Positions 44,432-53,304 of a DNA stretch of 64,000 bases are shown here, piece by piece. The translations under genes and the position numbers were made by a program. Below the pieces are notes generated by a model. That model was not told the origin of the DNA, ran no database searches, and saw only the letters and a program-made list of their open reading frames with translations. Source of the DNA: JACCZX01 sp963829995 (GTDB lineage Bacteria > Pseudomonadota > Gammaproteobacteria > Burkholderiales > Burkholderiaceae_F); assembly GCA_963829995.1 (NCBI GenBank), contig CAWHKW010000005.1, forward strand, positions 124,001-188,000. The letters run 5' to 3'. The first letter of the stretch is position 1; each line of letters starts with the position of its first letter.

Positions 44432-45484
44432 TCAGGCCCGCCGCTCCACCGGTATCGTCATCGTCAATTCAAACCGCTCGCGCCGAGTCTGCGTCTCTAC
44501 CTTTGCTTCCAGGTCGTAAATCAACGCCAGCCGGCCCCGTATGTTTGCCAGACCGATCTGATTGCCCTCGCGCTCGGGACGCTCGGGGGCGATCGGATTG
44601 CTGACAAAAATTTCCAGTACGAAGCCGTTTTGCCGAACTCGTACGACGATGTCGGCACGGCCGGCGGTCTTTTCCGCGCCGTAGCGAATGGCGTTTTCAA
44701 TGACCGGTTGCAGGAGTAACTGTGGCATTTTTGCCCGGGGGTGGTATGCCCCGATTTGCCAGTCAACTGCCAACCTATTCCCGAGCCGGGTCTGCTCAAT
44801 CTCCACGTAGTTGCGGCAAAGCTCGAGTTCGTCCGCCAGCGGCACCAATTTGCGCGTGTCTGCCATCACCGCGCGGAACAACTCGGCGATCGATTCCAGC
44901 ATCCGCTCGGCCTTCACGGGCTCGGTCCGAACGACCGACAGCACGGCATTGAGGCTGTTGAAAAGGAAGTGCGGGCGGATGCGCGACTGCAGCGCCTGAT
45001 ACTTCGCCTCGATGACCGCGGGGGAAAACGCGCGTTCGCGCAGTTCCGAGTAGTGCTGGAAGCCGGCGCCGAGCGCGAAGCCCACTGCCCCGTGCGCAAG
45101 CGCCGCCCACTCGCCGCCCGGCATCTGAAACAGCAAGGCGACGCCGACCGCCACGATCGCCGGAATTAGGCAAGAAATACCGCGCTGAACCGATACGTCC
45201 AGCGCCGACATCGTGCGACGCGCCACGCACCATCCCATCAGGGTCAATAACGTGGACGGCGCGATGAACGACATCAGTCGCAGCAGTGCCGTCAGAGCAT
45301 CCGACGGTGATGACGATTCTCCAACGGCCGCCATCAGCGCCAACATGACAATGGTGCCAATCACGCGCAACAACACGCCCATGTTGCAGCCATCTGGAAT
45401 GACCCGTCGAGGAGTCGGCACCGCAGTTTCGTCGCGGGCGAGCGGGCCTTTCAGCGGGGGATGCGGAGGAGGTGAAGCCTTCAC
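44432..45484 (-). CDS. algZ: LytS-type sensor histidine kinase, AlgZ/FimS-like
   Basis: 350 residues from a GTG at 45484 (start moderately sure). IPDGCNMGVLLRVIGTIVML begins a membrane region of four helices. Then come LQSRIRPHFLFNSLNAVLSV with the phospho-accepting His and PVIENAIRYGAEK (N box). The G box is atypical: IFVSNPIAPERPEREGNQIG lacks a plain DxGxG, as in AlgZ/FimS of Pseudomonas, which is also an unorthodox kinase. It is divergent from argH (43 bases between starts). Confidence 0.88.
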   Translation of the reverse strand: MKASPPPHPPLKGPLARDETAVPTPRRVIPDGCNMGVLLRVIGTIVMLALMAAVGESSSPSDALTALLRLMSFIAPSTLLTLMGWCVARRTMSALDVSVQRGISCLIPAIVAVGVALLFQMPGGEWAALAHGAVGFALGAGFQHYSELRERAFSPAVIEAKYQALQSRIRPHFLFNSLNAVLSVVRTEPVKAERMLESIAELFRAVMADTRKLVPLADELELCRNYVEIEQTRLGNRLAVDWQIGAYHPRAKMPQLLLQPVIENAIRYGAEKTAGRADIVVRVRQNGFVLEIFVSNPIAPERPEREGNQIGLANIRGRLALIYDLEAKVETQTRRERFELTMTIPVERRA

Positions 45485-45527
45485 GAACCTATACTCGCAT
45501 TCACGCGTCTATCCCCCTCAAACGATT

Positions 45528-46961
45528 ATGTCAGAGCAATCCACAAAAGCGGGCAATCCATTAGCGTCGAAAAGCACCGCATGGTCGGGGCGATTCGACG
45601 AACCCGTGGCGGATTTTGTGTTGCGCTACACAGCATCGGTCGGCTTCGATCGCAGACTCGCGTTAGCCGACATCGAAGGCTCTCTCGCGCACGCGGGGAT
45701 GCTGCACGAGTGCGGCATCATCAATGCCGTCGATCGCGCAGACATCGAGCGCGGACTGCAGCAGATTCGCCAAGAGATCGAACGCGATCAATTCGAATGG
45801 CGCATCGAACTCGAAGATGTTCATCTGAATATCGAAAACCGCCTGACGGAGCTGGTCGGCGATGCCGGCAAGCGTCTGCACACCGGCCGGTCGCGCAACG
45901 ATCAGATCGCCACCGACACTCGCCTCTGGCTGCGCGGCGAAATCGATCAGATCGTGTGTCGTATCGATGGGCTGCAGCATGCGCTGGTTGAGTTAGCCGA
46001 CCGTCACGCAGCGACCGTGATGCCGGGTTTCACGCACATGCAGGTCGCGCAGCCCGTCACATTCGGGCATCACATGCTCGCGTACACGGAGATGTTCGAA
46101 CGTGATCGTGACCGCTTGCTGGATGCCCGAAAGAGGGTGAACTGCCTGCCGCTCGGTGCCGCCGCGCTCGCAGGTACGACATATCCGATCAATCGCGCTT
46201 GGGTGGCGCAAAAACTCGGCTTCGAATCGATCGCGGAAAATTCGTTGGACGCCGTCAGCGATCGCGATTTCGCGATCGAATTTTGCGCAGCCGCCGCGTT
46301 ACTTATGATGCACGTCTCGCGACTGGCCGAAGAATTTGTGATCTGGTTGAGCCCGCGATTCGCTTTCATTCGTCTGCCGGATCGCTACACGACCGGCTCA
46401 TCGATCATGCCGCAGAAAAGAAATCCGGACGTTCCGGAGCTCGCGCGCGGCAAAGCCGGCCGCGTCACAGGCCATCTGGTTGCGCTGTTGATGTTGATGA
46501 AGGCGCAGCCGTTGGCTTACAACAAAGACAACCAGGAAGACAAGGAACCGCTGTTCGATACCGTAGACACTGTTGTCGACACGTTGCGCGCCTTTTCGGA
46601 GATGCTGCCCGGCGTCGAGGTCGACACCAACGCGATGCGGCGCGCCGCGGAGGAAGGTTACTCAACCGCGACTGATCTCGCCGACTACCTCGTGCGAAAG
46701 GGTGTTCCGTTTCGCGACGCGCACGAAGCCGTCGCGCAAGCTGTAAAGCTGGCCGCCGGCCGGAATGCCGCACTTTCCGAACTGTCGTTGTCGGAGCTGC
46801 GGCAGTTTTCACCACTGATCGAAGATGATGTGATGGATTCACTATCCATCGACGCATCGGTAGCCGCGCGCAACCACCCCGGCGGCACCGCGCCGGCACG
46901 CGTGCACAGTCAAGTCGATGCTTGGCGCACGCGGATGCGAACACGCCAACGACCCTACTGA
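45528..46961 (+). CDS. argH: Argininosuccinate lyase
   Basis: 477 residues. WSGRFDEPVADFVLRYTASV at the start, the HTGRSRNDQIATD block, VMPGFTHMQVAQPVTFGHH and the family signature GSSIMPQKRNPDVPEL with the catalytic Ser loop. It splits argininosuccinate to arginine and fumarate. The open frame runs further up to 45213, but that stretch is antisense to algZ; this ATG fits the family. It is divergent from algZ. Confidence 0.97.
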   Translation: MSEQSTKAGNPLASKSTAWSGRFDEPVADFVLRYTASVGFDRRLALADIEGSLAHAGMLHECGIINAVDRADIERGLQQIRQEIERDQFEWRIELEDVHLNIENRLTELVGDAGKRLHTGRSRNDQIATDTRLWLRGEIDQIVCRIDGLQHALVELADRHAATVMPGFTHMQVAQPVTFGHHMLAYTEMFERDRDRLLDARKRVNCLPLGAAALAGTTYPINRAWVAQKLGFESIAENSLDAVSDRDFAIEFCAAAALLMMHVSRLAEEFVIWLSPRFAFIRLPDRYTTGSSIMPQKRNPDVPELARGKAGRVTGHLVALLMLMKAQPLAYNKDNQEDKEPLFDTVDTVVDTLRAFSEMLPGVEVDTNAMRRAAEEGYSTATDLADYLVRKGVPFRDAHEAVAQAVKLAAGRNAALSELSLSELRQFSPLIEDDVMDSLSIDASVAARNHPGGTAPARVHSQVDAWRTRMRTRQRPY

Positions 46962-47062
46962 ATTTTTTAAACCCTGCAGTTTGGGCCGTTAGAATCGCCG
47001 CCACAGCTGCGGCTTGACACCTAGCGTGCGAGCGTCGCCGAAGAGCAGCGAAGGGGGCACAC

Positions 47063-47653
47063 ATGAAGTTGCTGCTGAGCTTGTCGCACGGCATTGACTG
47101 GCTGAATCACCGTATAGGCCGCATCGCCCTATGGCTGGTGCTGGTGGCGGTTCTGATCAGCTCCGCCAACGCAATCGTTCGGAAGACGCTGAACATCAGC
47201 TCCAACGCCTATCTTGAAATCCAGTGGTATCTGTTCGCGGCAATCTTCCTGCTTTGCGCGGGGTATGTGCTGCTGAACAACGAGCATGTGCGGATCGACG
47301 TGGTGTCAGGCCACTTCTCGAAACGGACGCAGACGATCATCGACATCGTCGGGCTGTTGTTCTTTCTGTTGCCGATGGCGGCGTTGATCATCTACCTGTC
47401 CTGGCCGCTTTTCGAGCGAGCCTATGTGTCTGGCGAGATGTCGCAGAACGCTGGCGGGCTTGTTCGCTGGCCGGCATATCTGCTGATGCCGGTGGGTTTT
47501 TCGCTGCTGGTGTTGCAGGGCATTTCAGAGCTGATCAAGCGCGTTGCATTCCTGATGGGGTTGGCTGACGATCCCACGCGGCGCAAGGCAAAGTCGGCCG
47601 AGCTGGAGCTGGCAGAGGCGATCCGCAAAGCGGATCCTGGGCGGACTGCATGA
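47063..47653 (+). CDS. TRAP transporter small permease (DctQ type)
   Basis: 196 residues with four membrane helices: LWLVLVAVLISSANAIV, WYLFAAIFLLCAGYVLL, LFFLLPMAALIIYLSWPLF and LMPVGFSLLVLQGISELI. It has the DctQ marks LEIQWYLFAAIF and NNEHVRIDVVSGHFS. The tail is longer than usual. The ATG of the large permease overlaps its TGA (ATGA). Ribosome site: aagggg a few bases before the ATG. It is the first gene of the intact TRAP permease pair. Confidence 0.94.
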   Translation: MKLLLSLSHGIDWLNHRIGRIALWLVLVAVLISSANAIVRKTLNISSNAYLEIQWYLFAAIFLLCAGYVLLNNEHVRIDVVSGHFSKRTQTIIDIVGLLFFLLPMAALIIYLSWPLFERAYVSGEMSQNAGGLVRWPAYLLMPVGFSLLVLQGISELIKRVAFLMGLADDPTRRKAKSAELELAEAIRKADPGRTA

Positions 47654-49410
47654 GCTTTATCGCGCAGAACATGGCCCCGCTGATGTTTGTGGGGCTGGTC
47701 TTCTTTCTTCTTTTCGGTTTCCCGATAGCGTTCAGCCTGGCCGCCTGCGGTTTGTTTTTTGGTTTTATCGGCATCGAGCTCGGTTTGTTGCCGGCTACGC
47801 TGTTTCAGGCAATTCCGATCCGGCTGATCGGGATCATGCAGAACGACACGCTGCTCGCGGTCCCGTTTTTCACCTTCATGGGACTGATCCTCGAACGCAG
47901 CGGCATGGCGGAAGACCTGCTTGATACGGTTGGACAGGTGTTCGGTCCAGTGCGCAGCGGCCTGGCGCTTGCCGTGGTGTTGGTTGGAGCACTGCTGGCG
48001 GCAACGACCGGCGTGGTCGCTGCCTCAGTGATTTCGATGGGGCTGATTTCACTGCCGATCATGCTGCGTTACGGCTACGACCGCCGCGTCGCAAGTGGCG
48101 TGATCGCGGCCTCCGGCACACTGGCACAGATCATTCCGCCATCACTTGTGTTGATCATCATGGCCGACCAGCTCGGCCGCAGCGTCGGCGACATGTATCG
48201 CGGCGCGTTTCTTCCGGGCTTCGCGCTGACCGGACTGTATGTCGGCTACGTATTGTTGCTCGCGATAGTCCGTCCAAAGCTGGTCCCCGCATTGCCTTTG
48301 GAAGCGCGCACGTACCGCGAGGCCGACGGCTCGAGCGGCATGCGATCGCTGACCGTGCTGGCGCTTCTTGCGGTCGGGATCGCCTACGGCTTCGAGAGTT
48401 GGTACAGCGCCAGCTTTCCGACCGCCGGTGTGGAGGAGCTGGTGATTCTGTCGATGATGTTCTCGCTTGGAATGGCGTTCCTCGCCGCCGTTGCGAACCG
48501 CTTTCTGCGGCTGAACCTGCTGTCGAAGATTGCCGAGCGCGTCACGTTCGTGCTGATTCCTCCGCTGGCTCTGATCTTTCTGGTTCTGGGGACCATTTTC
48601 CTCGGCATCGCTACGCCGACCGAGGGCGGCGCAATGGGCGCACTCGGCGCGCTGATCATGGCGCTCTCGCGGCGTCGATTGAGCTGGTCGTTGCTGAAGC
48701 AGGCAATGGACTCGACCGCCAAGCTCTCGACGTTCGTCATTTTTATCCTGATCGGCGCGACGATCTTCAATCTGGCGTTTCAGGCGGTGGACGGCAACAA
48801 ATGGGTCGAACATCTGCTGTCCGACCTGCCGGGCGGACAGATCGGCTTCCTGATTGTCGTCAACATCCTGGTGTTCCTGCTGGCGTTTTTTCTCGATTTC
48901 TTCGAGCTCGCGTTCATCATCGTGCCGTTGCTGGCGCCGGTGGCAGAAAAGCTCGATATCAACCTGATCTGGTTCGGCATATTGCTCGCGGTGAACATGC
49001 AGACTTCGTTCATGCACCCGCCCTTCGGGTTTGCGCTTTTTTATCTGCGCAGCGTGGCACCCAATGAGGACTACACCGACAAGATCACGCGCAAGCCCAT
49101 CGCCCGGGTAACGACCGGACAAATCTACTGGGGCGCCGTGCCTTTCGTAGTGATCCAGCTGATCATGGTCGGAATTCTGATCGCGTTTCCGGAGCTGGTG
49201 TTATGGGCGCTCGGCGATTTGACGCCGGTCGATCTGGACAAGGTACGGATCGATATCCCCGAGAGCCCGGTTTACGAGATCGATCCGTCACGCGATCTTC
49301 AGCCGCCAGAGCCCATCCCCGGTGCTGAACCTGATCCCGCCAAGTCCGGCCCGGTGGACGATCCGAACGAGGCAATCCTGCGCTCGCTCGGAATCGACGC
49401 GAAGAAGTAG
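47650..49410 (+). CDS. TRAP transporter large permease (DctM type)
   Basis: 586 residues, longer than the usual 425-430. This is explained by a large hydrophobic insert in the middle (IGIAYGFESWYSASFPTAG, then ELVILSMMFSLGMAF) and a hydrophilic, Pro-rich C-terminal tail of about 70 residues. DctM marks: FLLFGFPIAFSLAACGLFFG, GVVAASVISMGLISLPIML, IIPPSLVLIIMADQLG and FLDFFELAFIIVPLLAPVA. This long form goes with alpha-keto-acid or amide TRAP systems of the TakP class, by memory. It ends before a terminator shared with dctP. Confidence 0.93.
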   Translation: MSFIAQNMAPLMFVGLVFFLLFGFPIAFSLAACGLFFGFIGIELGLLPATLFQAIPIRLIGIMQNDTLLAVPFFTFMGLILERSGMAEDLLDTVGQVFGPVRSGLALAVVLVGALLAATTGVVAASVISMGLISLPIMLRYGYDRRVASGVIAASGTLAQIIPPSLVLIIMADQLGRSVGDMYRGAFLPGFALTGLYVGYVLLLAIVRPKLVPALPLEARTYREADGSSGMRSLTVLALLAVGIAYGFESWYSASFPTAGVEELVILSMMFSLGMAFLAAVANRFLRLNLLSKIAERVTFVLIPPLALIFLVLGTIFLGIATPTEGGAMGALGALIMALSRRRLSWSLLKQAMDSTAKLSTFVIFILIGATIFNLAFQAVDGNKWVEHLLSDLPGGQIGFLIVVNILVFLLAFFLDFFELAFIIVPLLAPVAEKLDINLIWFGILLAVNMQTSFMHPPFGFALFYLRSVAPNEDYTDKITRKPIARVTTGQIYWGAVPFVVIQLIMVGILIAFPELVLWALGDLTPVDLDKVRIDIPESPVYEIDPSRDLQPPEPIPGAEPDPAKSGPVDDPNEAILRSLGIDAKK

Positions 49411-49418
49411 CGCGAAAA

Positions 49419-49443
49419 AAAGCCCCGCGAAGGGCGGGGCTTT
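49419..49443. terminator. Bidirectional terminator between dctM and dctP
   Basis: Perfect stem aaagccccgc/gcggggcttt with a five-base loop (gaagg). A further A run precedes it on the plus strand. It sits nine bases after the dctM stop and 25 bases from the repaired dctP stop, so it can end both convergent transcripts. Confidence 0.88.
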
Positions 49444-49467
49444 CCTGCGGTTGCAGGTGCAGCGTTA

Positions 49468-50605
49468 TTACTTTGATGCGGCCTTTTTCGCCGGTGCGCT
49501 CTTCGCTTCTGTGCTTGCGCGTTCCGTCGAGCCTTTGGGCCGCCATGAAGTTGTCGAATTCGCGCTCGGTAATGCGGAACCAAAGCACCTGGTCAGCGCG
49601 GAACTTGGACCAGTCCTCATAAATGCGACGCCAGTTCTGGTTCTTGGCCGCCAGCTCGCTATAAAGGTCTTGCGACGCTTTGAACGCAGCTTCCATGATC
49701 GGTCGCGGCATCGGGCGCAGGCGCGCGCCACCCGCTACCAACCGCTTCAAAGCATCCGGGTTCTTGGCGTCATAACGCGCCTGCATCACGACATGCGCAT
49801 GCGACGCGGCCACGCCGACGATCGCCCTGTAGTCAGCCGGCAGCGCATCCCATGCTTTCTGATTCACGTAAAGCGACAACTGAGGTCCGCCTTCCCACCA
49901 GCCCGGATAGTAGTAATTCGGCGCTACCTTGTTGAACCCAAGCTTCTCGTCATCGTAAGGCCCGACCCATTCAGTCGCATCAATCGTCCCCTTCTCGAGC
50001 GCCGGATAGATCTCGCCTCCCGGGATGTTCTGCGGGACACCGCCGATGCGCTCGAGCACCTTGCCGCCGAAGCCGCCGATGCGCATCTTCAGTCCCTTCA
50101 GATCGGCAAGCGACTTGATCTCCTTGCGATACCACCCACCCATTTGTGCGCCGGTGTTGCCCATCACCAGATTGACGATCGAATACTGCTTGTAAAACTC
50201 GCGCATCAGCTTCATGCCGTTGCCTTCGAACATCCAGGCAGTCTGCTGCCGCGAATTCAGGCCGAATGGCACTGCGCAGTCGAAGGCGAAGGCCTCGTCC
50301 TTGCCGAAAAAGTAGTAAGGCGCGGTATGGGCGCACTCAACGGTGGCATTTTGAACGGCGTCGACCACACCAAAGGCCGGCACCAGCTCGCCTGCCGGAT
50401 GCGTCGAAATCGTGAACTTCCCGCCGGTGGCGTCCGAGACGCTCTTGGCAAACACTTCGGACGCGCCGTAGATCGTGTCAAGCGCTTTCGGAAAGCTCGA
50501 AGCCAGGCGCCAGCGGATCTGCCCGGCCTGTGCGATCGCAGGTGCGGCAATCGTTGCGGCCGCCGCCCCCACTGTCGCGTTCTTCAAAAATGAACGACGT
50601 TGCAT
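49468..50605 (-). pseudogene. TRAP transporter binding protein (TakP/DctP type) with frameshifted C-terminus
   Basis: Start MQRRSFLKNATVGAAAATIA carries a twin-arginine (Tat) signal, with aggag before the ATG. The mature part has IRWRLASSFPKALDTIYGAS, GGEIYPALEKGTIDATEWVG and NYYYPGWWEGGPQLSLYVN, as in 2-oxoacid-binding TakP-like receptors. The frame changes near 49537, after EFDNFMAA. The adjacent frame gives KGSTERASTEAKSAPAKKAA and a stop at 49468, a natural Lys/Ala tail. The uncorrected frame would run on across dctM to 49163. The core fold is complete, so the protein may work either way. Unusually, it is convergent with its permease genes. Confidence 0.85.
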
Positions 50606-50709
50606 GTTGTCTCCTGTTGTAGCCGATCGAGATGTGCCATCTTGCTGTGCCATCTTGCGTGCACTGCAGGAAAGTGTAGCTGCCGCAACCGGATGCGTGT
50701 TCAGGGTTT

Positions 50710-52056
50710 CTACGCGCCACCGACGGTCATTCCGTCGATCAACAACGACCCGCTCACCTTGCTGCCACGAACAACCTGATCGTTGCCAACGGCTACGATG
50801 TTGCGAAACATGTCGCGCAGATTGCCGGCCACCGTGATTTCCTCGACCGGATAACGAATTTCCCCGCCTTCGACCCAGAAGCCGCTCGCGCCGCGGGAGT
50901 AGTCGCCGCTGACGTAGTTGACGCCCTGCCCGATCAGGTCGGTGACCAGCAAGCCGGTGCCGAGACGCTGCACCATGCCGGCCAGGTCGTCGTTGCGTCG
51001 TGTCGCACTTGACCGAATTTCGAAGTTGTACGAACCGCCCGAGTTTCCGGTCGAGCGCATCCCGAGCTTGCGCGCGGAATAACTCGACAGAAAGTAACCG
51101 GTCAGCACGCCGCCTGCGACGACGTCGCGCTTGATGCCTCGCACGCCTTCCTCGTCGAACGGGCTCGACCCGGGGCCTTGCGGCAGGTAAGGGTCTTCGT
51201 GCAGCGTGATGTGATCGGAAAAGACCGACTTGCCGAGCGCATCGACCAGAAAAGAGGCGTTTCGATACAGCGCACCCCCGCTGGCAGCCTGTACAAAATT
51301 TCCCAGCAATCCGCATGCAAGCGGAGCCTCGAAGAGAACCGGGCACTGCCGCGTTTGCAACTGGCGAGCCGACAGGCGAGCAAGCACGCGCCGCGCTGCA
51401 TAGTCGCCGACCGCTTCGGGCGATGCCAGCTCGTCGGCGATACGTGAAGACGAGTACCAATCGTCGCGCTGCATGCCGTTGTGATCGCGTGCAATCGGCG
51501 CAACCGAGATCGAGTGACGCGAGTACGCGTAACCACCGACGAACTGCTGCGTGTTGGCGAGCACAAAATGCCCCGACGACGTATAGACATTGGCGCCTTC
51601 GGAGTTGACGATCTGCGGGCTGACCGCGAACGCTGCCGCCTCGCAGCGCTGCGCCAGCTTGATGGCTTCGCCGGTGTCGATCGACCATGGATGAAACAGA
51701 TCGAGATCGCGCGGAGAACGCTGCAGCGTGTCGGGGTCGGGCAAGCCGGCCGCCTCGTCTTCGGCGGTGAAGCGCGCAATGTTGTGCGCCGCTTCGACCG
51801 CCTGTTGCAATGCCGGGCGGGCGAAATCAGACGTCGAAGCATTGCCGCGACGCTTGCCGATGTAGACGGTGATGCCCAGACCCTTGTCGCGCGTGCGCTC
51901 GATGGTCTCGACCTTCTTCTTGCGCACCGATACCGACAGCCCGGTCGATTCGCTGACTTCGCACGCAGCGTCGCTCGCTCCGAGCGAGCGGGCGTGCTGC
52001 AGGGCGTCCGCCGCGAGTTCGCGCAGACGCTGGTCAGAGAGGGAAAAGGGAGTCAC
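50710..52056 (-). CDS. pmbA: Metalloprotease PmbA/TldE
   Basis: 448 residues. LGASDAACEVSESTGLSVSV, the RGNASTSDFARPAL block, LFHPWSIDTGEAIKLAQRCE, DPYLPQGPGSSPFDEEGV and the C-terminal VAGNLRDMFRNIVAVGNDQV are typical of the TldD/PmbA family. With TldD it forms a heterodimeric protease that matures microcin/antitoxin-like substrates; TldE itself lacks the HExxxH site, and none is seen here. It is divergent from darP (37 bases between starts). Confidence 0.95.
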   Translation of the reverse strand: MTPFSLSDQRLRELAADALQHARSLGASDAACEVSESTGLSVSVRKKKVETIERTRDKGLGITVYIGKRRGNASTSDFARPALQQAVEAAHNIARFTAEDEAAGLPDPDTLQRSPRDLDLFHPWSIDTGEAIKLAQRCEAAAFAVSPQIVNSEGANVYTSSGHFVLANTQQFVGGYAYSRHSISVAPIARDHNGMQRDDWYSSSRIADELASPEAVGDYAARRVLARLSARQLQTRQCPVLFEAPLACGLLGNFVQAASGGALYRNASFLVDALGKSVFSDHITLHEDPYLPQGPGSSPFDEEGVRGIKRDVVAGGVLTGYFLSSYSARKLGMRSTGNSGGSYNFEIRSSATRRNDDLAGMVQRLGTGLLVTDLIGQGVNYVSGDYSRGASGFWVEGGEIRYPVEEITVAGNLRDMFRNIVAVGNDQVVRGSKVSGSLLIDGMTVGGA

Positions 52057-52093
52057 GTCGCTGGCTCATGTGCTTAGTATGATAACTAACGAT

Positions 52094-52627
52094 ATGGAAG
52101 CGACGCCGGACGACGCCGAACGACCCAGCAAAACCGAGCGCAAGAGGCAAATGCACGCTCTGCAGACGCTCGGCGTGCAGCTGGTCGAGCTGAGCCACGA
52201 TCAGTTTGCGCGACTCGATCTGCCCGATGAATTGCGTGAAGCGGTCGACTTTGCCCACCGAGTAAAGGGTCATGAAGCGCGGCGACGGCACATGCAGTAT
52301 CTCGGCAAACTGATGCGCCGAGTCGATGCCGACGCCATTCGTGCGGCCCTCGAGACAGTCACCGGAGAGTCGCGCGCCGCAGTGTCGCTGATGCACCGGG
52401 CCGAAACGTGGCGCAACCAACTGCTTGACGACGACGAAGCGCTGACCGCATTCATCGCTGCGTACCCGGACGCTGAAGCGCAATGGCTGCGCTCGGCGAT
52501 TCGCGCAGCGCGGCGCGAGCGCGAGCTGCAGCAGCCGCCGAGGCACGCGCGCGAGCTTTACCAGCGCTTGCATCGGCATCTCGAAAGCCAATGGCGCGAG
52601 CGGGCATCCCCGGCCAATGAAGGCTAA
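52094..52627 (+). CDS. darP: Ribosome-associated protein DarP (DUF615, YjgA)
   Basis: 177 residues. SKTERKRQMHALQTLGVQLV, FARLDLPDELREAVDFAHRV and RRRHMQYLGKLMRRVD are the DUF615 core; the Arg-rich C-terminal helix (RHARELYQRLHRHLESQW) is also typical. E. coli DarP aids assembly of the 50S peptidyl-transferase centre. An in-frame ATG at 52079 is an alternative start; neither has a clear ribosome site. The end overlaps mog by 11 bases. Confidence 0.93.
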   Translation: MEATPDDAERPSKTERKRQMHALQTLGVQLVELSHDQFARLDLPDELREAVDFAHRVKGHEARRRHMQYLGKLMRRVDADAIRAALETVTGESRAAVSLMHRAETWRNQLLDDDEALTAFIAAYPDAEAQWLRSAIRAARRERELQQPPRHARELYQRLHRHLESQWRERASPANEG

Positions 52628-53234
52628 ACGCGCGCTCGCAAACGAGCTGATCGTGGGGATGGTGTCGATCTCCGATCGCGCCTCGCAGGGCGTTTATGTC
52701 GACCAGGGCCTACCCGGATTGCAGCAATGGTTCGCGCGCGCTCTGAAGACACCGTTTCAAACGCATCAGCGCCTGATTGCCGACGATCAGGCGACCATCG
52801 AGCAGACGTTGATCGAGCTGATCGATGACGTCGGCTGCGACCTGGTGCTGACCACTGGCGGTACCGGTCCGGCCCGGCGCGACGTGACGCCCGAAGCCAC
52901 GCTGGCCGTCGCCACACGCGTGATGCCGGGCTTCGGCGAGCAGATGCGCCGCATCTCACTCGAATTCGTGCCGACCGCGATCTTGTCGCGCCAGGTCGGC
53001 GTTCTGCGCGAAACGGCGGACCATGCCGCGCTGATCTTGAATTTACCGGGGCAACCAAAGGCGATCACGGAAACACTCGAAGGGCTGAAGTTGCCCGGCG
53101 GCGAGTCGAGCGTGCACGGAATTTTTTCCGCTGTGCCGTACTGCATCGATCTGATTGGCGGGCCCTATGTCGAAACCCATGAGACAGTACTGAAGTCATT
53201 TCGACCCAAGTCTGCGCGAAAGGCCGGTGCATGA
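52617..53234 (+). CDS. mog: Molybdopterin adenylyltransferase
   Basis: 205 residues. LIVGMVSISDRASQGVYVDQ, the LVLTTGGTGPARRDVTPEAT ligand loop and LNLPGQPKAITETLEG are typical of Mog/MogA. It adenylates molybdopterin before molybdenum insertion. Its start overlaps the end of darP, so the two are coupled. The stop codon lies inside a 13-base perfect inverted repeat. Confidence 0.95.
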   Translation: MKAKRALANELIVGMVSISDRASQGVYVDQGLPGLQQWFARALKTPFQTHQRLIADDQATIEQTLIELIDDVGCDLVLTTGGTGPARRDVTPEATLAVATRVMPGFGEQMRRISLEFVPTAILSRQVGVLRETADHAALILNLPGQPKAITETLEGLKLPGGESSVHGIFSAVPYCIDLIGGPYVETHETVLKSFRPKSARKAGA

Positions 53235-53291
53235 GCCCCCAGGCCGCCCTGGGGGCTCATAGCTCCCGCTTGGCGGGACAGCGCGAAGCGC
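53231..53291. repeat. Three consecutive hairpins after mog
   Basis: 53231-53260: 13-base perfect arms, atgagcccccagg / cctgggggctcat, with a four-base loop, containing the mog stop. Then 53264-53278 (tcccgc-ttg-gcggga) and 53281-53291 (gcgc-gaa-gcgc). No T-run follows. The style matches the six-hairpin run at 13.5 kb, though the sequences differ. The ribosome site of the next gene (gaagg) follows immediately. Confidence 0.75.
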
Positions 53292-53304
53292 GAAGGGTGC
53301 ACCA

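Noticed and set aside
49163..49467. Extension of the second DctP into the dctM coding region
   Set aside because: It arises from a frameshift near 49537; the adjacent frame ends naturally at 49468 just before a terminator.
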